From the NCBI RefSeq assembly GCF_947242115.1, contig NC_074712.1, forward strand, positions 22,592,561-22,656,560: DNA of 64,000 bases, read 5' to 3'. A program made the position numbers and the translations under genes. Below are positions 35,165-46,432 of this stretch, in pieces. The stretch comes from Biomphalaria glabrata. Lineage: Eukaryota > Mollusca > Gastropoda > Planorbidae. Numbering within the stretch: the stretch's first letter is position 1; each line of letters opens with the position of its first letter. The notes under the pieces are model-generated. The model worked only from the letters and a program-made list of their open reading frames with translations, made no database searches and had not been told where the DNA came from.

Positions 35165-35505
35165 GACCCCTGGCAGGGTTTAGTTACGTTCTTTGTGACA
35201 ATGTAGGTTACAGCTGGGTCCATTTAGCCACGTTATCTTCTGAAATCTCATTTATTTTGTCGGCTCGAAGTGTGTCGTCTTATTATTTCATTACAAGAGA
35301 AAAAACAACAGTAATAAAACATGCAGACATAAGAGAACCTACAATTGTCAATTACACATGTAATGTTGAAGAGAAACTGGAGACTAAACGTTTAGTTCAG
35401 TGCTATCGTACACATTGTTGGCTCTCATTATGTAGTGCTTTTTGTAATTTATAATTGTAGCAAAAAATGTTCTAACTGGTAAAAAAGATTAATATTATTA
35501 TTATT
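35165..35505 (+). mobile_element. decayed LINE 3' ends with (ATT)n tail
   Basis: 35190-35300 aligns with the LINE tail at 32670-32766 (TGTAGGTTACAGCTGGG, TTAGCCACG, TCGGCTCGAAG, TTATTATT). 35430-35505 (TTTTTGTAATTTATAATTGT...AAAAGATTAATATTATT) matches the 3' end at 53700-53755 and finishes in (ATT)n. It may be one composite element or two overlapping old insertions. Confidence 0.5.
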
Positions 35506-35871
35506 ATTGAATGATAAGTAAACTAGACGCATCACAATTTGAATAAAATACATATAGATCTACGTTTCAAGTTATAGTCAAACATTTGGTTAAAGCTCTA
35601 TATTATTCTAGTCGAGATCTAAGCTGTAATACTTCAACCTGATTTAAAATTTGAAAAGTATAATGAAATGTCCATTCCAAATATCCAACACAAGGCTCGG
35701 TATACAGTCTGAATTAAAAAGCATGTCATGCCATAAATCGATACAAAGTCTCCATAGAGAAGGCATTCTGGGGGCATTATGAGGGCATTCTGGGAGCATT
35801 CTCTTTCCTTGCAAAACTAGTTCGTTTTAAAGTTTTATCACGTACTGAAGATTTAATAAAAATAATTTGCT
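35506..35871. other. unique spacer
   Basis: Single-copy sequence with a short GGCATTCTGGGGGCATTATG-type repetition near 35760-35805, just before the 45-bp array. Confidence 0.5.
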
Positions 35872-36680
35872 CGTCCTATCGCAGTAGAATGTAGGGCTAG
35901 ACTCAAAGACCATGCTCGTTCTATTGCAGTAGAATGTAGGGCTAGACTCAGAGACCATGGTCGTCCTATCGCAGTAGAATGTAGGGCTAGACTCAGAGAC
36001 CATGGTCGTCCTATCGCAGTAGAATGTAGGGCTAGACTCAGAGACTATGGTCGTCCTATCGCAGTAGAATGTAGGGCTAGACTCAAAGACCATGGTCGTC
36101 CTATCGCAGTAGAATGTAGGGCTAGACTCAGAGACCATGGTCGTCCTATCGCAGTAGAATGTAGGGCTAGACTCAGAGACCATGGTCGTCCTATCGCAGT
36201 AGAATGTAGGGCTAGACTCAGAGACCATGGTCGTCCTATCGCAGTAGAATGTAGGGCTAGACTCAGAGACCATGGTCGTCCTATCGCAGTAGAATGTAGG
36301 GCTAGACTCAGAGACCATGGTCGTTCTATCGCAGTAGAATGTAGGGCTAGACTCAAAGACCATGGTCGTTCTATCGCAGTAGAATGTAGGGCTAGACTCA
36401 GAGACCATGGTCGTTCTATCGCAGTAGAATGTAGGGCTAGACTCAGAGACCATGGTCGTCCTATCGCAGTAGAATGTAGGGCTAGACTCAAAGACCATGG
36501 TCGTCCTATCGCAGTAGAATGTAGGGCTAGACTCAGAGACCATGGTCGTCCTATCGCAGTAGAATGTAGGGCTAGACTCAGAGACCATGGTCGTCCTATC
36601 GCAGTAGAATGTAGGGCTAGACTCAGAGACCATGGTCGTCCTATCGCAGTAGAATGTAGGGCTAGACTCAGAGACCTGGT
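35872..36680. repeat. 45-bp minisatellite, 18 copies, very uniform
   Basis: The unit is GTCGTCCTATCGCAGTAGAA, TGTAGGGCTAGACTCAGAG, ACCATG. Unit junctions form the perfect 10-bp palindrome GACCATGGTC. Only a few substitutions occur (TCCTATCG/TCTATCG-type, CAGAG/CAAAG). The minus-strand frame repeating VSESSPTFYCDRTTM and a second minus frame are open because 45 is a multiple of three. Confidence 0.97.
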
Positions 36681-36957
36681 CCAAATAGAACAGAAGCTTG
36701 GGTCATCTATGATATTGACATTCTTTGGGTTTTAATGCTCTCTATGAGTATATCAACATTGGTGAATTTTAGAACTAGTAACTAAATATTTTTACATCGT
36801 CTAGAATAGTTGAAAAGTACAGAAAATATCTCTAGCTCTTTATCACGTCATATTTACTAGAGCTATTTTTTTTAAAATGAAAACAAAATGAATGTAAAGG
36901 ACTTTAAATTGTGTAAGTGGATTGTAGAGAACTAGAATTTTAATGCGTGTACAGAAT

Positions 36958-38412
36958 TAAGATTTTTAATTTTGTAGAAAACTAGGCTTTTAAAAGGCAT
37001 AGAGAACTAGGCGTTTAAATGGCTTGGAGAACTAGGCTTTTAAAAGGCATAGAGAACTAGGCGTTTAAATGGCTTGGAGAACTAGGCTTTTAAAAGGCAT
37101 AGGGAACTAGGCGTTTAAATGGCATAGAGAACTAGGATTTTAAAAGGCATAGAGAACTAGACTTTTAAAAGGAATTAAGAACTAGGCGTTTAAATGGCTT
37201 GGAGAACTAGGCTTTTAAAAGTCATAGAGAACTAGGCGTTTAAATGGCTTGGAGAACTAGGCTTTTAAAAGGCGTGGAGAACTAGGCGTTTAAATGGCAT
37301 AGAGAACTAGACTTTTAAAAGGCATAGAGAACTAGGCTTTTAAAAGGAATTAAGAACTAGGCGTTTAAATGGCGTGGAGCACTAGACGTTTAAATGGCAT
37401 AGAGAACTAGGCTTTTAAAAGGCATAGAGAACTAGGCGTTTAAATGGCTTGGAGAACTAGGCTTTTAAAAGGCGTGGAGAACTAGGCGTTTAAATGGCAT
37501 AGAGAACTAGGCTTTTAAAAGGCATAGAGAACTAGGCGTTTAAATGGCTTGGAGAACTAGGCTTTTAAAAGGCGTGGAGAACTAGGCGTTTAAATGGCAT
37601 AGAGAACTAGGCTTTTAAAAGGCATAGAGAACTAGGCTTTTAAAAGGAATTAAGAACTAGGCGTTTAAATGGCTTGGAGAACTAGGCTTTTAAAAGGCAT
37701 AGAGAACTAGGCGTTTAAATGGCTTGGAGAACTAGGCTTTTAAAAGGCGTGGAGAACTAGGCGTTTAAATGGCATAGAGAACTAGACTTTTAAAAGGCGT
37801 GGAGAACTAGGCGTTTAAATGGCATAGAGAACTAGGCTTTTAAAAGGCGTGGAGCACTAGGCGTTTAAATGGCATAGAGAACTAGGCTTTTAAAAGGCGT
37901 GGAGAACTAGGCGTTTAAATGGCATAGAGAACTAGGGTTTTAAATGGCTTGGAGAACTAGGCGTTTAAATGGCATAGAGAACTAGGGTTTTAAATGTCTT
38001 GGAGAACTAGGCTTTTAAAAGGCGTGGAGAACTAGGCTTTTAAATGTTTTGGAGAACTAGGCTTTTAAAAGGCTTGGAGAACTAGGCTTTTTAATGGCTT
38101 GGAGAACTAGGCTTTTAAAAGGCGTGGAGAACTAGGCTTTTAAATGTTTTGGAGAACTAGGCTTTTAAAAGGCTTGGAGAACTAGGCTTTTTAATGGCTT
38201 GGAGAACTAGGCTTTTAAAAGGCGTGGAGAACTAGGCTTTTAAATGTTTTGGAGAACTAGGCTTTTAAAAGGCTTGGAGAACTAGGCTTTTAAATGTTTT
38301 GGAGAACTAGGCTTTTAAAAGGCTTGGAGAACTAGGCTTTTTAATGGCTTGGAGAACTAGGCTTTTTAATGGCTTGGAGAACTAGGCTTTTAAATGGCTT
38401 GAAGAACTAGGC
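36958..38412. repeat. 25-bp minisatellite, about 58 copies, alternating 50-bp dimer
   Basis: The unit is GAGAACTAGGCTTTTAAAAG then GCGTG. In the left two thirds units alternate CTTTTAAAAGGC and CGTTTAAATGGC, giving a 50-bp dimer; on the right the CTTTTTAATGG and TAAATGTTTT forms spread. Each unit carries a TTTAAA or TTTTAAAA palindrome. Dimer blocks are copied in sets. Confidence 0.95.
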
Positions 38413-38821
38413 TTTTATCTTGCGATAAAAAAGTCTTTACTACACATGCAAGCGAAAGATTTCAGCCTTAAGACCTGTCATGATCAGTGTTTCAAATCTT
38501 GCACAATTGATTGAACAAGTCAAAGTCAACACATAATTTCCAGCGCACATTGTGCTGGCCCTACAATCCACTTGTTAAGAATTTTTTTTGATAGAGGCAG
38601 ATGAAGACCTCTACATCAGCTGTCACGTCTATACCGTCCAAATACACGCCGTATACAAAATTGTCAAAATCATCAAAATGGACAAGAAATGATAAGCACT
38701 CTTCATTAGACGCATATTGGTCCGTGTTGCTATGATTACTAAGCTAAAGTGAAGGATTTCATTTCAAAACTATGACCTTAATTCCCCTGTCCCTATCGGC
38801 TATTTCAGCGCCAGTGTGGAA
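38413..38821. other. unique spacer
   Basis: No gene or repeat is recognised. Confidence 0.5.
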
Positions 38822-39016
38822 CTAATGAAATAGTGGACTGTACGGGCCTAGACTTAAATCTCTCTCGTCTCTTCCAATAGGAGAATCCATCAATCTTGTC
38901 AGGGGAACCATCTCTTGGGTGTTTTCATTTCTGGCTTTTATATGCTCCCCCCCACAGCTCTCGCTAGAATTATCTCCACTTTGATCAAGTTGGGTCACCT
39001 TCGGAGACTTGGCCAT
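38822..39016 (-). CDS. candidate small ORF or exon, unrecognised
   Basis: The minus strand has an ATG-started frame of 64 codons: MAKSPKVTQLDQSGDNSSES, then CGGEHIKARNENTQEMVPLT, then RLMDSPIGRDERDLSLGPYS and PLFH, then TAG. It is hydrophilic and acidic/serine-rich with no membrane segment. The ATG context is weak (TTTAATGG). Alternatively a pyrimidine-rich acceptor (CCTTTTTCTTTAATGGCCAAG) would start an exon at SPKV. Third positions are moderately GC-rich. No family is recognised; the proximity of a SINE body at 39108 makes chance a fair alternative. Confidence 0.22.
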   Translation of the reverse strand: MAKSPKVTQLDQSGDNSSESCGGEHIKARNENTQEMVPLTRLMDSPIGRDERDLSLGPYSPLFH

Positions 39017-39107
39017 TAAAGAAAAAGGTCGGTTTAATAGTCAGCATCCTCGGACATTAAAGAAAGAATTTGTTCAATGGTCAGTTTACAGAGTAAAATT
39101 AAAAGTA

Positions 39108-39660
39108 AAGTACCCTCTTTAAGACCTTGCGATCTATGGGGCAAATGATGTAAAGGTCATCTGTTTAACAAACAGGGTGTCATGTGGCCAGCACAATGAC
39201 CAACCGCCTTTACTTTCCCCAACTCAAGTCAGGTACCCATTAGATCAGGGTGTCTTGTGGCCAGCACAACAGCCAACTGCCTTTACTTTCCCCCAACTCA
39301 AGTCAGGTACCCATTAGTGCAGGGTGTCATGTGGCCAGCACAACGACCAACTGCCTTTACTTTCCCCCAACTAAAGTCACGTACCCATTAGTGCAGGGTG
39401 TCATGTGGCCAGCACAACGACCAACTGCCTTTACTTTCCCCCAACTAAAGTCAGGTACCCATTAGAGCAGGTTGTCGTGTGGCCAGCACAACAGCCAACT
39501 GCCTTTACTTTCCCCAACTCAAGTCAGGTACCCATTAGAGTTGGCTGGACTAAGGGGTGGACTTAAAATAATGAAATTAAAAATACTCGTCTTCACCGAG
39601 ATTCTAATCTGGGAGCTCTCAATTTGAAAGCCAAGCTTCACCACTCAACACTCATGCCGT
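39108..39660 (-). mobile_element. tRNA-derived SINE with internally expanded body
   Basis: On the minus strand the head lies at about 39590-39660 (decayed A/B-box region, AAGCTTGGCTTTC...GATTAGAATCTC), the body at 39173-39540 and the 3' end at about 39108-39172 (CATCATTTGCCCCATAGATC...GCAAGGTCTTAAAG). The same body and 3' end occur at 56042-56170, and the same head at 1-110. One body segment of 73-74 bp is present five times in tandem. Confidence 0.75.
39173..39540. repeat. 74-bp tandem repeat formed from SINE body, 5 copies
   Basis: Units begin CAGGGTGTCATGTGGCCAGC at 39173, 39246, 39320, 39394 and 39468 and end AGTCAGGTACCCATTAG. The single-copy equivalent at 56105-56150 shows the unamplified state. 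Confidence 0.9.
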
Positions 39661-39735
39661 ACTGAAAAGTCCACAAAAAATGTAGTGAATAATTTGTTCT
39701 TTTAGTGAACCAGTAAATAGAACAAGTCACGTGGA

Positions 39736-40030
39736 GAATATGTTCTTCAGATTATGTTGTCTATGTTCTTCAGGTTAGACTGTCTATGTTCTTCAGGTTA
39801 AGCTGTCTGTGTTTTTCAGAGTAGGCTGTATATATTCTTCAGGTTAAGCTGTCTGTGTTTTTCAGAGTAGGCTGTCTATGTTCTTCAGGTTAGGCTGTCT
39901 GTGTTTTTCAGAGTAGGCTGTCTATGTTCTTCAGGTTAGGCTGTCTGTGTTTTTCAGAGTAGGCTGTATATGTTCTTCAGGTTAGGCTGTCTGTGTTTTT
40001 CAGAGTAGGCTGTCTATGTTCTTCAGGTTT
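39736..40030. repeat. 46-bp minisatellite (dimer of 23), about 6 copies
   Basis: The unit is TTCTTCAGGTTAGGCTGTC then TGTGTTTTTCAGAGTAGGC, ending TGTCTATG. The two halves are related (TTCAGG/TTCAGAG...AGGCTGT), so a 23-bp ancestor was doubled. Confidence 0.9.
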
Positions 40031-40499
40031 CCAATCCTCATCCTACAATTGTTTGTTGTCTTACGGTTTCCTTTAAGTGCCAACACATTTCTCCTCATTG
40101 GCTTCTCTTTATTTTTAATCACTTAAATAACGCTAACGGAATCCCTAAGCTTCGAGTGGAAACAAAGAGCAGACTACTCTGGCTTCTTTAAATATGAAAA
40201 CCTTCTATATAGAATAAACAAAATATCTATTATTAATTTGGATAAAATATCGATTTCTAAGTAACCCTTAATTGCCTTTTTTTTTTTTTTAAAGTTTTTT
40301 TTAATGTTTCCATCATTTAACATTCTTCAAGAATGGAAAAAAAACACGCCATGTCCGCCCCAGCAGTCTCCAGGCTACCGCCTCCCCCTTTCTTTATATT
40401 TGTTTCCCCACTAAGTGCCCGCGTCCATTTCACAGGCTGCACCGTACACTTAAGTCCTCTCCTGTTAAATCATGCACACTTTTTGGTTGTGTTAGCACT
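40031..40499. other. unique spacer
   Basis: It contains a T12-15 run near 40278-40292 and a C-rich patch near 40350-40400. No gene is recognised. Confidence 0.5.
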
Positions 40500-42305
40500 T
40501 CTCTCCTTCTTGTGTGCTAGGCAGCACCCCTCTCTTTCTTGTTGTGTTAGGCAGCACCGCTCTCCTTCTTGTTGTGTTAGGCAGCACCGCTCTCCTTCTT
40601 GTTGTGTTAGGCAGCACCCTTCTCTTTCTTGTTGTGTTAGGCAGCACCGCTCTCCTTCTTGTTGTGTTAGGCAGCACCCCTCTCTTTCTTGTTGTGTTAG
40701 GCAGCACCGCTCTCCTTCTTGTTGAGTTAGGTAGCACCGATCTCCTTCTTCTTGAGTTAGGCAACAAGCCCTCTCCTTCTTGTTGTGTTAGGCAGCACCC
40801 CTCTCTTTCTTGTTGTGTTAGGCAGCACCGCTCTCCTTCTTGTTGTGTTAGGCACCACCGCTCTCCTTCTTGTTGAGTTAGGCAGCACCGCTCTCCTTCT
40901 TGTTGTGTTAGGCAGCACCGCTCTCCTTCTTGTTGAGTTAGGCAGCAAGCCCTCTCCTTCTTGTTGAGTTAGGCAGCACCGCTCTCCTTCTTGTTGAGTT
41001 AGGCAGCATCCCTCTACTTCTTGTTGATTTAGGCAGCACCGCTCTCGTTGTTGTGTTAGGCAGAACTTCTCTTCTTCTTGTTGTGTTAGGCATCACCGCT
41101 CTCGTAGTTGTGTTAGGGAGAACTTCTCTTCTTCTTGTTGTGTTAGGCATCACCGCTCTCGTAGTTGTGTTAGGCAGAACTTCTCTTCTTGTTGTTGTGT
41201 TAGGCAGAACTTCTCTCCTTCTTGTTGTGTTAGGCAGAACTTCTCATCTTCTTGTTGTGTTAGGCAGAACTTCTCTTCTTCTTGTTGTGTTAGGCATCAC
41301 CGCTCTCGTAGTTGTGTTAGGCAGAACTTCTCTTCTTGTTGTTGTGTTAGGCAGAACTTCTCTCCTTCTTGTTGTGTTAGGCAGAACTTCTCATCTTCTT
41401 GTTGTGTTAGGCAGAACTTCTCATCTTCTTGTTGTGTTAGGCAGAACTTCTCTCCTTCTTGTTGTGTTAGGCAGAACTTCTCATCTTCTTGTTGTGTTAG
41501 GCAGAACTTCTCTTCTTCTTGTTGTGTTAGGCAGAACTTCTCTCCTTCTTGTTGTGTTAGGCAGAACTTCTCATCTTCTTGTTGTGTTAGGCAGAACTTC
41601 TCTTCTTCTTGTTGTGTTAGGCAGAACTTCTCTCCTTCTTGTTGTGTTAGGCAGAACTTCTCATCTTCTTGTTGTGTTAGGTAGAACTTCTCTTCTTCTT
41701 GTTGTGTTAGGCAGAACTTCTCTTCTTGTTGTTGTGTTAGGCAGAACTTCTCTCCTTCTTGTTGTGTTAGGCAGAACTTCTATCCTTCTTGTTGTGTTAG
41801 GCAGAACTTCTCATCTTCTTGTTGTGTTAGGCAGAACTTCTCTTCTTCTTGTTGTGTTAGGCAGAACGTCTCTTCTTCTTGTTGTGTTAGGCAGAACTTC
41901 TCTTCTTCTTGTTGTGTTAGGGAGAACTTCTCTTCTTCTTGTTGTGTTAGGCAGAACTTCTCTTCTTCTTGTTGTGTTAGGCAGAACTTCTCTTCTTCTT
42001 GTTGTGTTAGGCAGAACTTCTCTTCTTCTTGTTGTGTTAGGCATAACTTCTCTTCTTCTTGTTGTGTTAGGCAGAACTTCTCTTCTTCTTGTTGTGTTAG
42101 GCAGAACTTCTCTTCTTCTTGATGTGTTAGGCAGAACTTCTCTTCTTCTTGTTGTGTTAGGGAGAACTTCTCTTCTTCTTGTTGTGTTATGCACCTGCCC
42201 TCTCCTTCTTGTTGTGTTAGGCAGAACTTCTCTTCTTCTTGTTGTGTTAGGCACCTGGCCTCTCCTTCTTGTTGTGTTAGGCACCTGCCCTCTCCTTCTT
42301 GTTGA
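40500..42305. repeat. 30-bp minisatellite, about 60 copies, two sub-families
   Basis: The left part (to about 41050) has units TTGTTGTGTTAGGCAGCACC then GCTCTCCTTC. The right part has TTGTTGTGTTAGGCAGAAC then TTCTCTTCTTC. The transition (41050-41330) mixes both, with a copied block (CATCACCGCTCTCGTAG at 41148 and 41295, 147 bp apart). Reading frames in both strands (plus LVVLGRTSLL, minus QQEEEKFCLT and TTRRREVLPN) are open because 30 is divisible by three. The plus strand is strongly pyrimidine-biased. Confidence 0.97.
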
Positions 42306-42379
42306 TTTATTGTAATCGTTTTCTCTTTAAAGAAAAACAAAGTGTACTGGTGGGCGTCGTCGTGTTGTGTCTGTCTCTA

Positions 42380-43385
42380 CACATACTGGCAAGGGTTGGC
42401 AAGTGTGTTTAGACATGGGGCCAGTTTAGCAAGGGTTGGCAAGTGTGTATAGACATGGGGCCAGTTTAGCAAGGGTTGACAAGTGTGTATAGACATGGGG
42501 CCAGTTTAGCAAGGGTTGACAAGTGTGTATAGACATGGGGCCAGTTTAGCAAGGGTTGACAAGTGTGTATAAACCTGGGGCCAGTTTAGCAAGGGTTGAC
42601 AAGTGTGTATAGACATGGGGCCAGTTTAGCAAGGGTTGACAATTGTGTATTGACATGGGGCCAGTTTAGCAAAGGTTGACAAGTGTGCATATACATGGGG
42701 CCAGTTTAGCAAGGGTTGGCAAGTGTGTTTATACATGGGGCCAGTTTTGCAAGGGTTGGTAAGTGTGTTTAGTTATGGGGCCTGTTTAGCAAGGGTTGGC
42801 AAGTGTGTATAGACATGGGGCCAGTTTAGCAAGAGTTGGCAAGTGTGTATAGACATGGGGCCAGTTTAGCAAGGGTTGACAAGTGTGTATAGACATGGGG
42901 CCAGTTTAGCAAGGGTTGACAAGTGTGTATAGACATGGGGCCAGTTTAGCAAGGGTTGACAAGTGTGTATAGACATGGGGCCAGTTTAGCAAGGGTTGGC
43001 AAGTGTGTATAGACATGGGGCCAGTTTAGCAAGGGTTGACAAGTGTGTATAGACATGGGGCCAGTTTAGCAAGGGTTGACAAGTGTGTATAGACATGGGG
43101 CCAGTTTAGCAAGGGTTGACAAGTGTGTATAGACATGGGGCCAGTTTAGCAAGGGTTGACAAGTGTGCATATACATGGGGCCAGTTTAGCAAGGGTTGGC
43201 AAGTGTGTTTAGACATGGGGCCAGTTTTGCAAGGGTTGGTAAGTGTGTTTAGTTATGGGGCCTGTTTAGCAAGGGTTGGCAAGTGTGTATAGACATGGGG
43301 CCAGTTTAGCAAGAGTTGGTAAGTGTGTATAGACATGGGGCCAGTTTATCAAGGGTTGGCAAGTGTGTTTAGACATGGGTCCAGT
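42380..43385. repeat. 40-bp minisatellite, 25 copies, with 480-bp higher-order repeat
   Basis: The unit is CCAGTTTAGCAAGGGTTGAC then AAGTGTGTATAGACATGGGG. A run of variant units (TGTGCATATACATGG, then CCAGTTTTGCAAGGGTTGG, then GTTTAGTTATGGGGCCTG) occurs at about 42685-42785 and again 480 bp (12 units) later at about 43165-43265. Confidence 0.97.
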
Positions 43386-44904
43386 GTCGCAGCAATACTT
43401 CTAAACACCGCACCGTTTCACTTGTAAAACAACTCGTGACTGAGTCCATTTAAAATTATAAGTTGATTTAACTGTCAGTTCTAACTAATGAAAACATTTT
43501 ATTTTATATCCAAAACAAACTTGCACAACAATAAAATAATGACATTTATGTTTATTTTTCTGTTGTGTTGTCTTTATATGAGAAACGGTAAGGATCAATA
43601 AAGCAGTCTTAGTCTTAGGAATTACTTTGGATTGATAAGTGCCGCAATGCAATCTATATTCTATTTAGAAGGGCCCTGACTGATTCACTGACTCCCCTGT
43701 CACTAATTCTCACACTCTTAGGGGGACGACAAAATACGTACATTCAACCTATGGTCTCTTACCTTGAATCTAGGACAAGTAATATATTTCATGATCGAAC
43801 CCGCAGTGGCTAAATTTACTATAGGCCTATACGATTCATTATTCGCAATTTCGACCTAATATGTTTGTAAACACTAAATAATACACAATTAATACTTTCT
43901 ATTCGCTCTAACTTATCGGCTTATTTTTAATTCTACACATTTACTCTTTTTTAACCATGTAGATCTAGACAAGAAGTCCTTTGCACCTGAAGTACTATTC
44001 TATTATACCTCTCTTGTTAAAATAAAAGATTAGATCTAGTGGACATGTAGTATAGATCTAAAACTACAAATGCACCAAATTCTCACATAAAATATAAGGC
44101 GTATTAATCTAGATCTCAACTTCGTTTTGTTGATAGACTAGACATAGTGATACATACACATACACATCAAGAAATAGAGACTGGCCGAAGGAAGTAACTT
44201 CATGTAACTTGAAAACATGTATATCTATTGTATTCGGATTTCCGAATTATGAGAAAATGGCATGATCTTCCGTCTTAGAGATTTAAAAACAACACTAGTG
44301 AAAATATTGTAATACTTATATAGGTTATGGCTGAAATAGATATGAATACTTAACTTTTATACTGCTCATAAATGCTGTATAATAAAGTACACAAAATTGC
44401 GAGTCACAAATTTTCGTTTCATAAAACTCTTTAATCGGCGAGTCTATATTTCTTGATGTCTATGTACATACAATAGTAGACCTCATTTTGTACGCACTTT
44501 ACTTTTCTGCGTAAGTTCTTCTGATATGAATAACACTCGGTTAGCTTAGTCAGTAAAGCTTCAACCTTGACATCGTATGCTCAGGGGTTCAAGCCCCAGA
44601 AAATGTATTTTATTTCTTTAATATTTTGTTTAACGTAACGTTTTCCCCACAATTCCATTTGAATAATTCTGTCTACATAAAAGTTGAAACGGAATTTATA
44701 GACTCGATCCTAAGATGATTTTTTAAAACTTGATAAAAAATTGATAGTGTTTGAAAGCATCAGAGAGTATTGCAAGTATTTCGATAATAGCTGAAAAGTC
44801 TAAGAATACTCCTATTGTATGGAGACTAGTTTCGAAGGCGTAGGGTGTGTGTGTGTGTGGGGGGGGATACGTGGTATGGGTAATTGAATTCTCCGGCAAC
44901 AATT
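43386..44904. other. unique AT-rich spacer
   Basis: No exon is recognised. It contains a tRNA-like remnant (44531-44598) and a (GT)n-G8 run at about 44849-44868. Confidence 0.5.
44531..44598 (+). other. tRNA-like sequence (pseudo-tRNA or SINE head)
   Basis: It has an A-box-like TTAGCTTAGTCAGTAAAGC, with a GCT/AGC D stem, and a B-box-like GGGGTTCAAGCCCC forming a four-pair T stem. The anticodon arm does not fold cleanly and the acceptor ends do not pair. It is therefore probably a decayed tRNA pseudogene or SINE head, not a working tRNA. Confidence 0.4.
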
Positions 44905-44968
44905 GTGTTTGGGAGTGGTAGCCAGAAATGTGTTTGGGAGTGGTAGCCAGAAATGTGTTTGGGCGGGC
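44905..44968. repeat. 25-bp direct repeat, 2.5 copies
   Basis: GTGTTTGGGAGTGGTAGCC followed by AGAAAT, repeated; a nascent array. Confidence 0.85.
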
Positions 44969-45092
44969 GATTGAAAGCGGGCCCTTCTAATTAAACGTAA
45001 CATATACTAGAATACACAGGCCAAAAAAGTTTTATGTAAGCATTTGAAGGATGTAATAAGAAAGTAGGGAAAGTCCATAGATCTTTTATCAA

Positions 45093-46432
45093 AAGCAGAA
45101 GAAGAGTCCTATAGTCCTATAATGTAAATAAGACCAGCCATATTAGCCAAGAAGTCCTATAGTCTTATAATGTAAATAAGACCAGCCATATTAGCCAAGA
45201 AGTCCTATAGTCATATAATGTAAATAAGACCAGCCATATTAGCCAAGAAGTCATATAGTCTTATAATGTAAATAAGACCAGCCATATTAGCCAAGAAGTC
45301 CTATAGTCCTATAATGTAAATTAGACCAGCCATATTAGCCAAGAAGTCCTATAGTCTTATAATGTAAATAAGACTAGCCATATTAGCCAAGAAGTCCTAT
45401 AGTCCTATAATGTAAATAAGACCAGCCATATTAGCCAAGAAGTCATATAGTCTTATAATGTAAATAAGACCAGCCATATTAGCCAAGAAGTCCTATAGTC
45501 CTATAATGTAAATAAGACCAGCCATATTAGCCAAGAAGTCCTATAGTCCTATAATGTAAATAAGACCAGCCATATTAGCCAAGAAGTCCTATAGTCTTAT
45601 AATGTAAATAAGACCAGCCATATTAGCCAAGAAGTCCTATAGTCCTATAATGTAAATAAGACCAGCCATATTAGCCAAGAAGTCCTATAGTCCTATAATG
45701 TAAATAAGACCAGCCATATTAGCCAAGAAGTCCTATAGTCCTATAATGTAAATAAGACCAGCCATATTAGCCAAGAAGTCCTATAGTCCTATAATGTAAA
45801 TAAGACCAGCCATATTAGCCAAGAAGTCCTATAGTCCTATAATGTAAATAAGACCAGCCATATTAGCCAAGAAGTCCTATAGTCTTATAATGTAAATAAG
45901 ACCAGCCAAGAAGTCCTATAGTCCTATAATGTAAATAAGACCAGCCATATTAGCCAAGAAGTCCTATAGTCTTATAATGTAAATAAGACCAGCCATATTA
46001 GCCAAGAAGTCCTATAGTCCTATAATGTAAATAAGACCAGCCATATTAGCCAAGAAGTCCTATAGTCTTATAATGTAAATAAGACCAGCCATATTAGCCA
46101 AGAAGTCCTATAGTCCTATAATGTAAATAAGACCAGCCATATTAGCCAAGAAGTCCTATAGTCCTATAATGTAAATAAGACCAGCCATATTAGCCAAGAA
46201 GTCCTATAGTCTTATAATGTAAATAAGACCAGCCAAGAAGTCCTATAGTCCTATAATGTAAATAAGACCAGCCATATTAGCCAAGAAGTCCTATAGTCTT
46301 ATAATATAAATAAGACCAGCCATATTAGCCAAGAAGTCCTATAGTCCTATAATGTAAATAAGACCAGCCATATTAGCCAAGAAGTCCTATAGTCCTATAA
46401 TGTAAATAAGACCAGCCATAGTAGTCAAGAAG
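45093..46432. repeat. 48-bp minisatellite, about 28 copies
   Basis: The unit is AGTCCTATAGTCCTATAATG, TAAATAAGACCAGCCATATT, AGCCAAGA. Variants are TCCTATAA/TCTTATAA and CCTATAG/CATATAG. A 39-bp form lacking CATATTAGC occurs at 45901 and 46228, exactly 327 bp (7 units less 9 bp) apart, so blocks are copied. AGTCCTATAGTCCTATAA shows that the unit itself contains a short duplication. Confidence 0.97.

Noticed and set aside
40500-42305. TTAGGC, the nematode telomere motif, in every 30-bp unit
   Set aside because: It occurs once per 30 bp in a larger unrelated unit and is never tandem on its own.
40500-42340. Leucine/valine-rich plus frame and glutamate- or arginine-rich minus frames as genes
   Set aside because: All arise from one 30-bp unit read in different frames.
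44531-44598. Functional tRNA gene
   Set aside because: The D and T arms are plausible but the anticodon and acceptor stems do not pair, so it is listed as tRNA-like only.
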